Shown piece after piece: positions 48,575 to 61,312 of a stretch of 64,000 bases of DNA; position 1 is the stretch's first letter; every line of letters begins with the position of its first letter. A program made the translations under genes and the position numbers. Source of the stretch: Xestospongia bergquistia (taxonomy: Eukaryota; Porifera; Demospongiae; Haplosclerida; Petrosiidae); the NCBI GenBank assembly GCA_963965975.1, contig OZ014413.1:1056501-1120500 (forward strand), in the 5' to 3' direction. Below the pieces are notes generated by a model that saw only the letters and a list, made by a program, of their open reading frames with translations, ran no database searches and was not told the DNA's origin.

Positions 48575-48953
48575 GGTTACTGATGAAGAACACAAGTCAA
48601 CACCATTTAGAAAAGGCCTAGTGATAGAATAGAACACTGGCTCTATAAGCCTACGTTAATGACCTTGTTTTTTTTTCTCATGAATTTGATCATGATTATA
48701 ACTCATTATAACAGTGTCTTTTACAGGGGCTCTTCCAAACCCTATGCAAACTGCTACTTTTATTGTTAAAAGTGCTCTAAATGAGACTTATAAAAGTTGA
48801 CACCTTATATGAAAACATGTCTTTCTGTGTAAAAATAATCATTATAAGACTTCTACTTGTTATAATGGGATTAAAAGAATAATAATAATAATAAGAGGAA
48901 GCTAGAACATAATGCCATCACTACATAGGCAGCCTGACAAACATCCAGTGAAA

Positions 48954-51566
48954 AATGCACAAGTGTGTATATAACAACTACATGTATGCACTTTGTTTTA
49001 ATAACAACAAATGTGACTATAGAACAGAGTCACGTTTTTACAAGCTAAGCAGAACGGATAGAGTTACAGCAGGAGGATCTAGCATTACTAGTTGTACAAC
49101 TATAATGAATAGAAAAATAAAAAATAGCAAGACAGAATCTACTGGGCATTGTAGTTTGACCATTAATAAAGTAAGCTACAGTATACTGTTAGTAATACAT
49201 ATGTCATGATTATATAGGTATACCGTATACCTGCCAGCAAAAAATTAGCAAACAATCAAGAAGAGGAAAAGAAATTGACCAGAAAGAAAGAAAGTAAACT
49301 ATAGTACTGTTCATAGCACATAATATATAAAGTAATAATTCTATAGCCATCAGTGAAAAATTAGATATAGCAGACAATCAAAAAGAAATAAAGAAGTTGA
49401 CAAAAGAGAAAAGTGAGTTACAATACATACCCACATAGTAATGAGATAGTAATTTGTAATTTAAAGTGGTGGTAGGGTGTTTCATGAACATTCATTAGTT
49501 TTATAAACATTTATATCTCATAAAGTAAAAACCTATCACAGTTTATTTTGGCATTAATTACTTATTTAAATAATCTCTACTTGTGGGTTAAACTTCAAAT
49601 TCACGAAGTATATTCTCCAAGAATTTGCATTTGATTACATGAATTATTCTATTGTTATTGTGGTATTAATACTTGCTTGAGTATACCATTTTTTTGAAAT
49701 TAACAATATTCTCAAACTTGCACAATGTTATGTATTAGTACATTTTCATCATGTTTTGTGTTATTACTGGGTATGTTAATTATGTAGAACACTTGACATG
49801 GAAGAATGTTTTGTCAATGCTAGTCTTGCTATTAGCAATTATAGTTATTACTCCTATAACTAAAAAAGGTACAAGTTGTTCTCTGTCTTTGTAAATTAAA
49901 CCTTGCAAATAGATGGATGGATCATTGTCAAATGATGACAGTTAATATACTATAGAATTTTGATTATTGTTGTTATGCAGCTGCAGGTACAGCAGATACT
50001 ACCACTTTCTTGAATAAGAGTGTCATTGGTGGAATGGCAGACACAATTTGGTGGGCAGATTCTAGTTTTGGAATAAACATTTCAACTGATACTTTTCCAG
50101 AAGGACATCAAGTTAACATATCAGTTTCTTTAGATACTTCTATTCAATTTGAAGTCCACACAGAATATAAAATTCTTTCTCAGACATTTAAGATATTCAT
50201 TAGTGAAAAGCCTCAAAAACCAGTGACAATTATATTAAAACATAATGCGATTATTAGTAGTGAAGAAGAGGCTAAGTCACTTGTTATTCTTTATGAAAGT
50301 GATGAGGGTAAAAAACAAATATATGGTCATACTGAGCCAAACTCTAGCTTTATTACATTTGAATTGACTGAATTTAGCACTGTAGCAGTAACAGTTGGTG
50401 GACCCAAGAACATTATTACTAACTATTTGCTGTCCTTTTACCGGCAAAAAATTAGTGATGATAGTAATCCTCACTTGGAGATACTTGCCCTTATTTCTAT
50501 ACCAGATCCAAGACATGTACACAAGGTTTTTCATACTATAGATATGTCCATTATAATTATTTGCTAATTTTTTTAGAATATAAGAGAGATGTTGCTGAAT
50601 AATGATAAATGGATAGCTGATAATAACCCAATTCCTCACATGTTAGTAGTGAATGGAACTGATGTATCTCTTGTAGTACAACCTAAAGGTTGTTGGAACA
50701 TTACTGATGACAACCGGTTAAATGTATATAATTTATTGATATACTCACAAACTAACTAAATATATTTCAGGTAAAGATGACATCAGATGATCATTCAAAC
50801 ACTGGTAGTGTAGTAATGCAATATAATACTAGTAACTGTCTTGTTCAACAATCATGGATAAGATTTCGTAACACTCATGATAAAGCAGAATATAACACAT
50901 TTGTTGGCCGTTCGTTATAACTTTAGGTTCATTTAAATATACTAATCTATCTTTAATAGATCAGATAATACAACCAAAGTTGCAGGATATTATTTGGAAG
51001 GCAGTCAAAGGTATACCACTATATACTATGTATTGGCTATTTTATTGAAATGTTGTAGATAACAGTATACTTGTAATTATATTTATTGCTATATCTTTCA
51101 TTGGACTTATTGTCCTTTCCCTTTTCTACAAGTTTGGACCTTTGAAAGGTAAACTTTTCTCTTTGAAACTTTAAAAACTTACATACTATCATTGTAGGTC
51201 ATTGTATAGATTTAATTATCATTATTGTGCTCATAATAATACTATTTATTTTATGGGTTCTTGAAGCTATATCAAGTATGCATTAATTTTTTTAATATAC
51301 AAAGTGTTAATAAGAACATAAAATTTATTATAATAGTTGTTTATTTCTCCATCTTTATATAATTTACAGTTTTAATAGCAGCTCTTTTATTTTTTTTCAA
51401 TGTACTCACTTCGATTCTTTTAGAGAAATATGAATATTCAAAAGGTTATTACAATTATAATATTTAAAATAAATTATGGCACTGATGCATTTTCTTTACT
51501 ACAGTTTTGGATAGAAATGCATATGGTCAAATTGAAACTTTGAGAGGCCAAGTATCAAGCAATTGA
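48954..51566 (+). CDS. Gene H: ZU5-like membrane paralog of F
   Basis: Confident exons: 49981-50525 (ZU5-like: FPEGHQVNISVSL…PQKPVTIILKHNA), 50577-50723, 50771-50909, 50960-51010, 51059-51148 (TM), 51198-51275 (TM), 51370-51444 (TM) and 51505-51566 (stop TGA). They match gene F 3' exons in length and phase. Weaker 5' pieces are a possible ATG at 49104, cassettes ending near 49298 and 49411 (KKLTRKKE, KEIKKLTKEK), and a TM exon ending at 49868 whose upstream frame contains a stop, so the 5' end may be broken or misread. Unlike gene G, the ZU5-like exon is intact. Extracellular placement of the ZU5-like part is inferred from TM order and NGT/NIT sequons. Confidence 0.65.
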
Positions 51567-53090
51567 TAAATCAAGAAGATCCACAAATAAGAAATTCCAT
51601 TGTATACAACAGTCTTAAAATTATAACTAAATATAAAATGATGACATTATATTATATATTGTATATGTACTTGTAGTGTAGGAGCACTTATTACAGTTTG
51701 AATAATTTCTTTTAGCTAGTAAATCCAACACTACATAACAATCACTGATCATTATCATAGTTGTTGTCTGGAGATTAGATATCAAATCAAAAGGAAATAA
51801 TTGATGGAAAGAGGATAAGGAACATTTCATGATTGGACTAACATATGAGAATAGTGGTAGGGAACAGAGAGGAATTGGAGAGAGGGGAGGTAACAGTTAA
51901 CGTGAATGTCTTTTAATAATGTAATGTAATAGACTAAAATATACATTATAATTTTCTAATTTGTTCGCTAAATGATTTTCATAAAAGTGTATGTTACATA
52001 GAGACATTCTATTAGTTAGCAGCCAAGTAATGGATACAAGTTAATGTTAATTTATTAGCTTATTACATACTACAGTGCTATTGACTGCCTGATATATACT
52101 ACAAGTACAATTTATAGCTAAGTAAACTGCTTCTATTGATGGTACCAACACATAATTGCATATCCTTATACTGTGAACACTGTGGTGCTCAATCAAAATT
52201 CTAAAAAGCTCATTAAATGTAGAGATGGTGGGACAAACATCTGATACAATTTACAGTAGGAATGGTGGTATAAAAATCCCTATATAGAAGTCAATCAGTT
52301 TAACAGCAAATTAGTCCATTAATTTATCACTTTGCCTGTTTGATCATACAAACATGTCTAATGTTATTTTATGTGTCAATAGTTATATAGTCAAATGTGA
52401 TAAAGGACACTCTGAATATAAGATACCTCTATATTTTGAACACAGTTCTAGTCTACCTTGTATATACTGTCATCATATACTATACAATCACAAATATTAT
52501 AAGTAAATTATAAATTAAAGGAGCATAGTTTCAATAGACATTTAACATAGTTTATAAGTTATGCATATATTAATTGTAAACTAGTCTATAAATGTCCAAT
52601 TTATTAACTTCCACAAATTTTTTGAAAATAAACTATTTTTAAGATAATTGTGTGGATTACTGTGTACTGAGTTTATTCAGAAACAACGGACAATTTGATT
52701 ACTTATGACTCTATGTAAAGTTGTTACATTCCTATTTATGAGGGAGAGCAAACTTATCATAACTTTCCCCATTAGCAGCTGACTGATAGTAAATTATTAT
52801 TATTGGGACATTGAATGTTAAAGTCATAATTCAATTGTTTAATCAGTAAACATGACTGACTCTTTATTGATTTGATATTTATAGCAATTTTAATTGTATT
52901 TTAGTTGTAGTAAGGTACATGGAGTTACTGTTAGTTAACTAACACAACACAACATGTCTATATAGCATCTCTGTAGATTGTGGGGCTTTTATGTGACAAT
53001 TTCATGCTTACTTTCCACATTAACTTTGATATTTAAAGTTAATAATTGGAAAAAATACCAATAAACATATTTTTTATTGGATATTTACAT

Positions 53091-53122
<32 letters not shown>

Positions 53123-53332
53123 TGTGGCTTTAAAGTTGTATTGACTTTACTTACCCTTTTAGAAGTCACTAAATGTTATAGTGTGAAGTTACACTGTCTA
53201 ATTCATATTTGTCTGTTTCAGCAGAAAGATTAGGGTGTGGCTAGTGTTATGAATAAACTAGGACCACTCCCAAATTTTTGCTCTCCTAACACAAGGAGAT
53301 GATTAATACTTAGAAGAAACAAGTCACCAACT
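51567..53332. other. Spacer between H and K
   Basis: No exon was recognised. The start (about 51640-51920) resembles the flank after gene F. There is a (TA)n at about 53093-53116 and otherwise AT-rich sequence. Confidence 0.5.
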
Positions 53333-54396
53333 ATGGCATCAAACCAGCTAAGTTAGTGTGTGAAATTAGATTTAAGTATGATGTCTTGTATGTATAATAC
53401 GTATTGCTAAAGTGCCTCAGTACATATAGCACAAAAATGCTCCTATTTTATATAAACACTATACTGTTTACTTATTTCTATGACATTAAGGTGATAATGT
53501 TATTTAGTTTGTTATACAGTTTTCATAATACAACAGTATTTGAGTGAGCTCTTTCAATTCCTTAGGTCTACAACCCTCACCAGAAGATGTGTTTAGAACA
53601 CATTATGCTGAATTGTCACGTCTTGTCTCTGATTCTGCTAACAGATTAGCTCTAGCACCTGAACTGTTTGGTGCTCGTCTTATTACTCTAGAGTGTTTTA
53701 ACAGTGCTACAGATAATAGTCCAAAGTCAGATATGGAAAAAGGTCTACTTCTGATGAAAGGTCTTACATCTTCAATCAAGAGCCAGCCCCAGTTGTTAAC
53801 TAAACTAATTGATTCTCTAAGGAAATTTGAAGCATTCAAATTTGTAGCTGAACAGATGCAATGTGACCTTTCACATATACCTAATCAAAGTGTTGTGACA
53901 TCTAACAACAAAGGTACTTTGTTCAAATGATCAATTATTATGTTTGAATGTTATAAATCCCTAACTATACTTTAAAAGAGACTCTACTAATACTATAAAC
54001 AGTAACTTGATATTACTTCCAAAAATAACTTTAACCCTTTTTTCTTTGTTAGTTGTAGTTACTGATATTTCTAAACTGAGGCACTTAGTCATAGATGTCC
54101 TTACTAAACGTCATGCTCAGTTATGTGATTCAAGCAGACATTGTCTGCCAGCATTAGCTAGTAAGATGTTTTCAGCTGGTCTCATCAGCAGTGAAGTTCA
54201 GCGGTCACCTTCTTTTAATGGAATCATTGATGAATTTAAATCAGGAATGAGTTTTATAATGGAACGATCTGAACTAGAGGATCATTGTATCAAGTTCTTA
54301 AGAGCCTGCATTGAAATAAGAGGTACCATTGCTAAAGCTGCTAGAGCCCTTCAGAAAGATTGGAAAGAAGTAGGTATAGAATTAAATATGGAGTAA
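53333..54396 (+). CDS. Gene K: two-domain CARD-like adaptor candidate
   Basis: Three exons, 53333-53351 (MASNQL), 53566-53913 and 54053-54396 (stop TAA), encode about 236 residues. Residues 7-120 form an alpha-helical domain with CARD-like spacing (FGARLITLECF…MEKGLLLMKGL…LIDSLRKFEAFKFVAEQM). Residues 124-236 form the second domain (KMFSAGLISSEVQRSPSFNG…KAARALQKDW), which also ends gene J and occurs truncated in E. Nothing else is present, so by architecture it could be an adaptor that bridges CARD-bearing partners such as L and J; this is inference. Start chosen because the 19-nt first exon is conserved with genes L and D. CARD versus DED cannot be decided by eye. Confidence 0.8.
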
Positions 54397-55731
54397 AATA
54401 GACCCTAATAATTATCAGTTATTAATTATTATTGATTTATAATGTTTTATTAATATGTACATGTTTATATGTGTTCATTATTATTGTGTTAGAAAATGTT
54501 TTACTTTTATTTTTGTCATTTTCTATAAATAGTATGAAACTATCTAAATATTCATAATGTTTATTTATGACACATGTAATATTTTTTCGAAAGCTTTTTA
54601 AAGGATACTTTTTTAATGCAAAGTTTATTACAACAAAGAATGTATAAGAAATTTTTTTTTTTAAATGGACTATATATATATATAGTCAAGTAAAAATTTA
54701 AATGTTTGGTGTTCAATTAATGAATTCTTATAAATTCTGTTGAATGTAAATAGGAATAAAATAGTTTTAAAGATGAATGGCTACTTCTAGACTTGTGTGT
54801 TGATACTGGACAATTGAATATCTCCTAGTAATGTTAACCATACTAATCATGACAGTAAATGCCTATAAACTATTAAATCATGATTATCATGGATTATAAA
54901 GCCTTTTAGTAGTTTATCAGCAAGTTGCACTGGTAAACAAATCCTGTTATGAGAAAGCAGTTAAGGATAGCTATACACATGCTAACAGCTATATATCCAT
55001 TTGTTTATGTATTGGTCCATTCTTAAATTAGCTTCAATAGTATTACAATGAATATACTTATCTTATTCATGAGGTTGCTTAGCAGCCACTAGTCAGGATG
55101 TTTATCAATTATGATAACTTCCTGGATATACCCAATCAATTCTTTAAATTTAAACTAACTCTCCTGAAAGAGGTATGGCTGTTAGTAGAGGTGATATACA
55201 TTTAACTGTTTTGAAAAAAACAATTCTTGATGAGTTATATGAACATTAAGACCAGTGTAGTCCTCAAGTTAGATACTGGCCTCTAAATATTACAATGGCA
55301 TTAGTTAGAGCCTTGTAGACTTAGAGTCTATGTGACTTACGTCATGAAAATTATCTCATAAAATAAATTCTCCAAAGATTTTTTTTGTGTTATACTGACC
55401 AAGTATACCAAAGGAAGCAACAACTCTATGATGTCAGCAGAATTACTGAAATCTTATCATCTGTCCTTAGTCTGTCATGTCCTACAACATGGGTTATGGA
55501 TTTTATTTAAATATTATATCGATGACAAAATCAACCATTTTGGCACAAAAATAAAGAACGTGCTTACAAAATTTAAAAATAATAGCTCTATATGGCCATT
55601 TTAGACCACTTCCTGCAGAAATCAGGGTGGGGCTACCTAGCAGTGATATATGAATAAATTACGACCACACCCAAATCACTAGGCAACCTCAGAAACAAAT
55701 GATTCATATATAGAGGAAACAGTCACCAACT
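54397..55731. other. Spacer, duplicate of the region after gene E
   Basis: No gene. Matches 22083-22870, showing that the terminal CARD exon and about 1 kb of its 3' flank were duplicated together. Contains the palindromic run GACTATATATATATATAGTC at 54668-54687. Confidence 0.65.
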
Positions 55732-58688
55732 ATGGCATCAAATCAGCTAAGTAAGTTTGTAAATATTTATCAAGTTTTGATTTAAAAATAAAGTATTAAA
55801 ACATGTATATATAATGTACATATGTAATACTGACAGTGTGTCTACCACATAAATTACAGTAAATCTATTCTATGGAACTTTAGTATCTACTTATGTGCAT
55901 GTACATGACATTAAGGTGCACATGGTCATTATTTACATTCAGTTCTTATACAACATTCATAATACAATGGTATTTGACCGAGCTCATTTTAGGTCCACAA
56001 CCCTCACCAGAAGAAGTGTTTAGGAAACATTATGCTGAGTTATCACGTCTAGTCTCTGACTCCACCAACAGATTGTCTCTAGCACCTGAACTTTTTGCAG
56101 CTTGTCTTATCACTCTGGAATGTTATGGTAGTGCTACAGATAACAGTCCAAAGACAGATATAGAAAAGGGCCTACTTCTGATGAGAGGTCTCATGTCCAC
56201 TATCAAGAGCCAGCCTCAATCATTGACTAAAATAATTGATTCTCTAAGGAAAGTTGAAGCATTTAAGTTGATAGCTGAGAATATGTGGACCATGTGTGTT
56301 GATACTGATAAATTGAAACTCTCAAGACAGTAAGTCCCTTCAAATGTATAACAGAATATATAATTCACTAATTATATATCATACTTAGAAGGTAACAGGT
56401 ACAGTAGTTAGTGGAGGAGTTATGTAACTATAATAATATTAATTATATTAATTTAATTATATATATTGATTCATATCCAATCAATATACTGATCATATTC
56501 ATTGGTATTGTAATTATGTGTGGTTGCTTAGCAGCCATTGTTGGGATGTTTAGAATCCAAATAACCTAGGATAATTCATTCTATAAATACTCAGTGAATA
56601 GATGTTTGTCTTACTTAACTTTTTAGGAGAAGTATGTCTGATCACTGCATTAGTGGAGATATTAATAGAAGAGATGAGGTATACATGTATTGGTAATGTA
56701 ACATCATGTATATGTGAATTATGAAGGGAATGAATTCTATGGTGATGAATATCAAAGAGAAGCAAAGATATATAGAGGAGCTAAAAAGTCAACTGGAAAA
56801 GCAACGCACAATAACTAGAACACAGGCATTGAAAATAGAGGATTTGAAATCTAGACTTGAACAAATAGAAGGTATATATGTACTTATGTTTACTGAGTAT
56901 CTTGTTTTCTTCTCATAATCAGAGTTGTTAGTAAAAAAACAAAAGGAGATTGAAAAATTAAAACAAACTCTTGATAAAAAGGAAGGTAAGAATAATGATT
57001 TAGTCTGGTAAATATATATATATAAATATATACAATTGTTTTGTTTTTTGTTTATTTCTGTTATAACAAAACAAATCACAGTATCTATTGACTTTATTTG
57101 TTATAGAAACTGATCATGCCATGATAGAAGACAAACAAAGAAATGACAAGAGTTTGATGACTTCATTTGAAGCACAGAAGATAGTAGTCAATGAAAGGAG
57201 TGTGGAGATGATCCATATAACTAGAGAAAAAGAAGGTAATATAGTTATATATTTTTTAATAATTATATTGATTGTAACACTCAGTTCAGCTACAGTTAGA
57301 GCTGGAGAAAGATTTATCAGAACGTAGACAGTCAGAGATTGTGAAATTAAATATCATCCTCAAAGAAAAAGAAGGTATGATTAGATCATTATATACAATT
57401 AGACATAATAAATAAATTAATAAATGCTAAGATTATGTATATGATATTAAATATTGATCTCAACTACCAAATTTCTAATAGAGTCTTTTCAAGAAATTAT
57501 TGAAGATATACAGAGCAATAACGAAGAGTTGCTAGCTAAGCTGAAGATGATGATTTACGAAAAGAATGTGGAGATAGAGGACTTGAAATCTCAAGTTATG
57601 AATAAAGAAGGTGTGTATGTGCACTGTTTGATTGTCAATCATACTACAAATGTCATTGTTAGATGAGTTACAATTATTGAGACAATTATAAAAATTTGAT
57701 GAATCCGCTTTCATTTCATTCCATTAAGTATATAAGTATTAAAGAATATGTTGTCTAGTCAGACATTTGGTCAATTATTTATGCATGACATTTGATGTCT
57801 ACTTTGCACATAGAGCATCTATATGTTAACTCAATGGTTTTATTTAGATTCACAATCAAGAGGTTTTTTAAAAACAGGAATAAATGATGAAGAGGAGAAG
57901 TCAGCAGGTTTTCTAAAGAATTTATACACTAAATTTTTTCGAGAAAGTAAGTCAGATTTTTTTAATCGTATGATTGATTTACTGGCATATATACCAAATT
58001 GTATACATATGCAATTTGAAAAATAAGAATTTTAATTGTTGTCTTTTTATTTAGCATGTTCTGTGTGTATGCATAAGCCATTGTTGCATATAATACATAC
58101 TAACTGATTGTTTTTGTATTAGAAGAGGGAAGTGTTCATTGGTCTAATGATAGAGTGTGGTTCATCTCACCTACTATGGAACAATGTGAAGAAGTAATCA
58201 GTCAAGTAATGGGACAAAAGCAAACAAGAAAACAATGGAATATCACTCTCAGATCCTTGTCTCCCAACACCTCAATTATGGTGCTAGGTAACATCGACGA
58301 ATGTCTAGTTAGATCACTTGAAATATGGAACACTTCTCTTGATAGTAACTGTGTCTCCAAATTATCTCACATACTGACTTATAGCAAAACAATAGAGAGA
58401 ATATGGCTTAGAAACTCTTCTCTTTTACCTAATGATCTAGAAATGATAGCTAATGCCCTGTCTACCAATACAACTCTCAAAACATTATGGATAGAGGATG
58501 AAAGTACCATCACAGACAAAGAAATACCTCATATTTGTCATATAATATCTGCAAATACAACACTAGAAGAACTGTATCTTAACAACTGTCATAAAATAAC
58601 TAAAACTGGTAGACAACAAATCTCTAAAGTATTAGGTCATAATATGACCTTGATTGTATTGTGCATTAATGGTAATTTTCTACGCTAG
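55732..58688 (+). CDS. Gene L: CARD-like, coiled coil, LRR
   Basis: Exons: 55732-55750 (MASNQL), 55993-56329, 56627-56678, 56727-56871, 56923-56985, 57107-57235, 57285-57374, 57482-57610, 57848-57946 and 58123-58688 (stop TAG), about 542 residues in continuous frame. Residues 7-110 are very close to the first domain of gene K. Residues 136-350 are coiled coil; the 63-nt exon at 56923 (LLVKKQKEIEKLKQTLDKKE) is a diverged single relative of the cassette repeated in D, F and J. Residues 355-542 are NLR-type LRRs (TLEELYLNNCHKITKTG) like those of F. The CARD exon donor lies in sequence resembling K 3' flank (GTGTGTTGATACTG), so the fusion may be recent. If that splice is not used, a shorter product could start at ATG 56721. 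CARD-LRR without NACHT is unusual; a recognition role is inferred. Confidence 0.75.
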
Positions 58689-59996
58689 GTCTACATTTGT
58701 GTGATTTTACTAATAACATTTTAATATCCAAAAAAAGATTAAATTATGCGTGCATCGAGTAACTAATTGATTTACTTTGAAAAACAAAAACAATTTATTG
58801 AATTAGTTGTTTATATTATATTATTTTATTATTATTATTATTCTATTTCTTTGTTGTCTTTGTCAATAATAACTCCTCTTACTAATTCCTCATTGGTCAT
58901 TCCATATGCTCTACCTCACTACATGTAACATTTATTACTATTAGTGGAAAAGTAACATTATATTCAAAGTTTATTCATGAGCTTAATAATCTAATCAGAA
59001 TAAATATAAGGACAACTTAGTTTAGTGTCATATTATTAAAACAGTAGTACTGCTATCTTTAAAGTATGGTAAAATGTCCCGGTGGTTTTATAGCTACTGA
59101 TAGTACAATGGAAGATTCATTAAATGACAGTTATGTATTCATTTAATTAGTTTATTAATGACACCTAATAATACAGCATTACAATAGACTGACTCACTGT
59201 ACCTTGGACTCAATTCAATAGTAAGTTATAAAGTAATATATTGGGATAAAAATGTAATTTTAATATTAAATAGATTAATATGTCATGTGTACTTTGTCAC
59301 TTTACAAAGTAAACAATGATTTTAATTTAAATGAATCTCCTTTAATTTATGAATGCAATATAAATAACATTGTCATTGTGTTTATTAGAGATATGGTCTA
59401 TAATCAGTGCCAGGAATAACACTAAATTTCCTTAATAAATTCCACAAACCAATGAACTAGTAATCATTGAAGGTCAAAGGACAACTGTGAACAAAGCATG
59501 TAATTGATAAAAACTAAATTAAATTAGCTTCTATCATAAATTAATAAAAATAAAAACAAGCAATAGTTAATTAATATACTCAGCTTATCATAGACCAAAT
59601 AATTCCATTAAATAAATGACATTTTTTTCAATGAAAAGTTGATTGTTACCTACAAAAGGCATTACTAGCTATTGTTGTGCGTCTGATTGCAGTTGGTCTG
59701 TTGAATATTGTTATAATGTGAACTTGCTACTCATGACCATACAATGTAAACAGTGAATTTTAGTTAAGTTGTCCAATAACATCATATGGCATATTGTTAT
59801 TATGATACATATGCACAAATTATGATGATATATGCAAATAAATAGATGTGTAACAGTGAACATATAAAGCAAGAACCATACCACATCTGTTGTATATTAT
59901 AGTGACCTTAATCTCATCCTTGTATCACTTATTATAATCTTCATATTGCAGGTCAATTAGTAGTAGGACTTTATACTATCTTGGTTGTAGATAATC
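58689..59996. other. Spacer between L and M
   Basis: AT-rich with no recognised exon. There is an (ATT)n-like tract at about 58822-58842. Confidence 0.5.
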
Positions 59997-60832
59997 ATGT
60001 CAGGTAGGTCCAATAATATCTTGATAGTAATAGATGTAGTAAGGTTTATTTTTGCAATAATTAATGTAGTTGATTTAAAGCAGCCAGAGAAGATACTTGC
60101 CCAGTTAATATATAGGATTTATGAAGTTGATATTAACAATATTAGGATATATGGAGTCATATGATACTATTACTGGTATACTAATTGTTTTTATAATAGT
60201 TTAACATGATATTACATTGTTTATTTGTAAAGTAATAACTAACTTCTTATTTAATAATAGAAAGTATTAGAGGTGTTCAGTGGTCTGAGAATAGAGTTAC
60301 TCTTACTTCACCTACTCCAGAGGAATGTAAAAAAGTAATAAGTCAACTGAAGAGACAACGACAAGCAGGAATGTCCTGGAGGATTGTTCTTCAGTTATTA
60401 TCTTCTAATTGTTTGCTACTAGTGCTAAGCAACATCAAGGAATGTCTAGTGAGGGGACTTGATATATGGGACACTCCTCTTAATAATCAGTGCGTCTTGG
60501 AATTATCTAATATACTGACCTCCACCAAAACAATGGAGTACCTAGATCTTAACTCCTCTCCTCTCTCGTCTAACAGCATGGAGATAATATTTACATCTAT
60601 CTCTAATAACAATACACTAAAGAGATTATGGATTACAGATCAAAAGACTATCACAGACAATAATATACCTTGTATTTGTCAAATGTTAGCTGTTAACACA
60701 ACATTGGAGAAAGTACATATCTATCAGTGTCCTAATATCACAAAATCTGGAGAACAACAACTATCTACAACATTAGCAAACAATAAAACATTGACTACAT
60801 TATGTGTTAATGATTATTATCTTTGTCAGTAG
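59997..60832 (+). CDS. Gene M: LRR-only paralog of gene L
   Basis: The main exon 60261-60832 (stop TAG) encodes SIRGVQWSENRVTLTSPTPEE then LRRs (TKTMEYLDLNSSPLSSNSME, TLEKVHIYQCPNITKSGEQQ), homologous to the last exon of L along its length. The acceptor is phase 1. The best upstream partner is a 7-nt coding exon ATGTCAG at 59997-60003 before GTAGGT, giving about 192 residues; another first exon cannot be excluded. No CARD or coiled coil is attached, so it may act as a free LRR protein or be a duplicate that has lost its 5' modules. Confidence 0.6.
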
Positions 60833-60935
60833 TTTTATATTTGTTTAATAATATATTACTAACACAATCTTATATCCACACATCCCATTGCTTTGAAAAT
60901 GCCTTATTAAAAATTGTTTTTTGATTTTTTGTGAA

Positions 60936-60941
60936 AATAAA
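60936..60941 (+). terminator. AATAAA poly(A) signal, gene M
   Basis: AATAAA 104 nt after the gene M stop, in a T-rich context. Confidence 0.5.
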
Positions 60942-61257
60942 ATATGACTTGTCACATCTCTAACTTTACACTATATATACCATTAATATAGTATATGTAT
61001 CTGTAAACTTCCAGATTGAACTTTATTTGACATTAATACAGTAACATATTGTAAAGTAGAGGTTGCTGGGCTAGCTAGAACTTATTACAACATGTTATAA
61101 TGATAGCTTATACAATGCTCAGTATATTAATAAACTCTGAACTACAATTTGTGAAAAATTACAAATAAATATTACGTAAATTCTAAGTTGATGAAGAGTC
61201 AGCTATTGTCTTGGAGAAATTTAAATCAGTTTTTTTAAAAGAAGCATACAATACATA

Positions 61258-61263
61258 TTTATT
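61258..61263 (-). terminator. AATAAA poly(A) signal, kinase gene N (minus strand)
   Basis: TTTATT on the plus strand, 50 nt beyond the kinase stop codon; genes M and N converge here. Confidence 0.55.
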
Positions 61264-61312
61264 TTAGATAGAGTTATATCATGTTTAGTTTTTTTCAGTG
61301 TAATAAGTTTGT

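Noticed and set aside
11340-60832. Calling the cluster NLR genes
   Set aside because: No Walker A/B or other NACHT motif was found between any CARD-like and LRR module, so only the modules are named.
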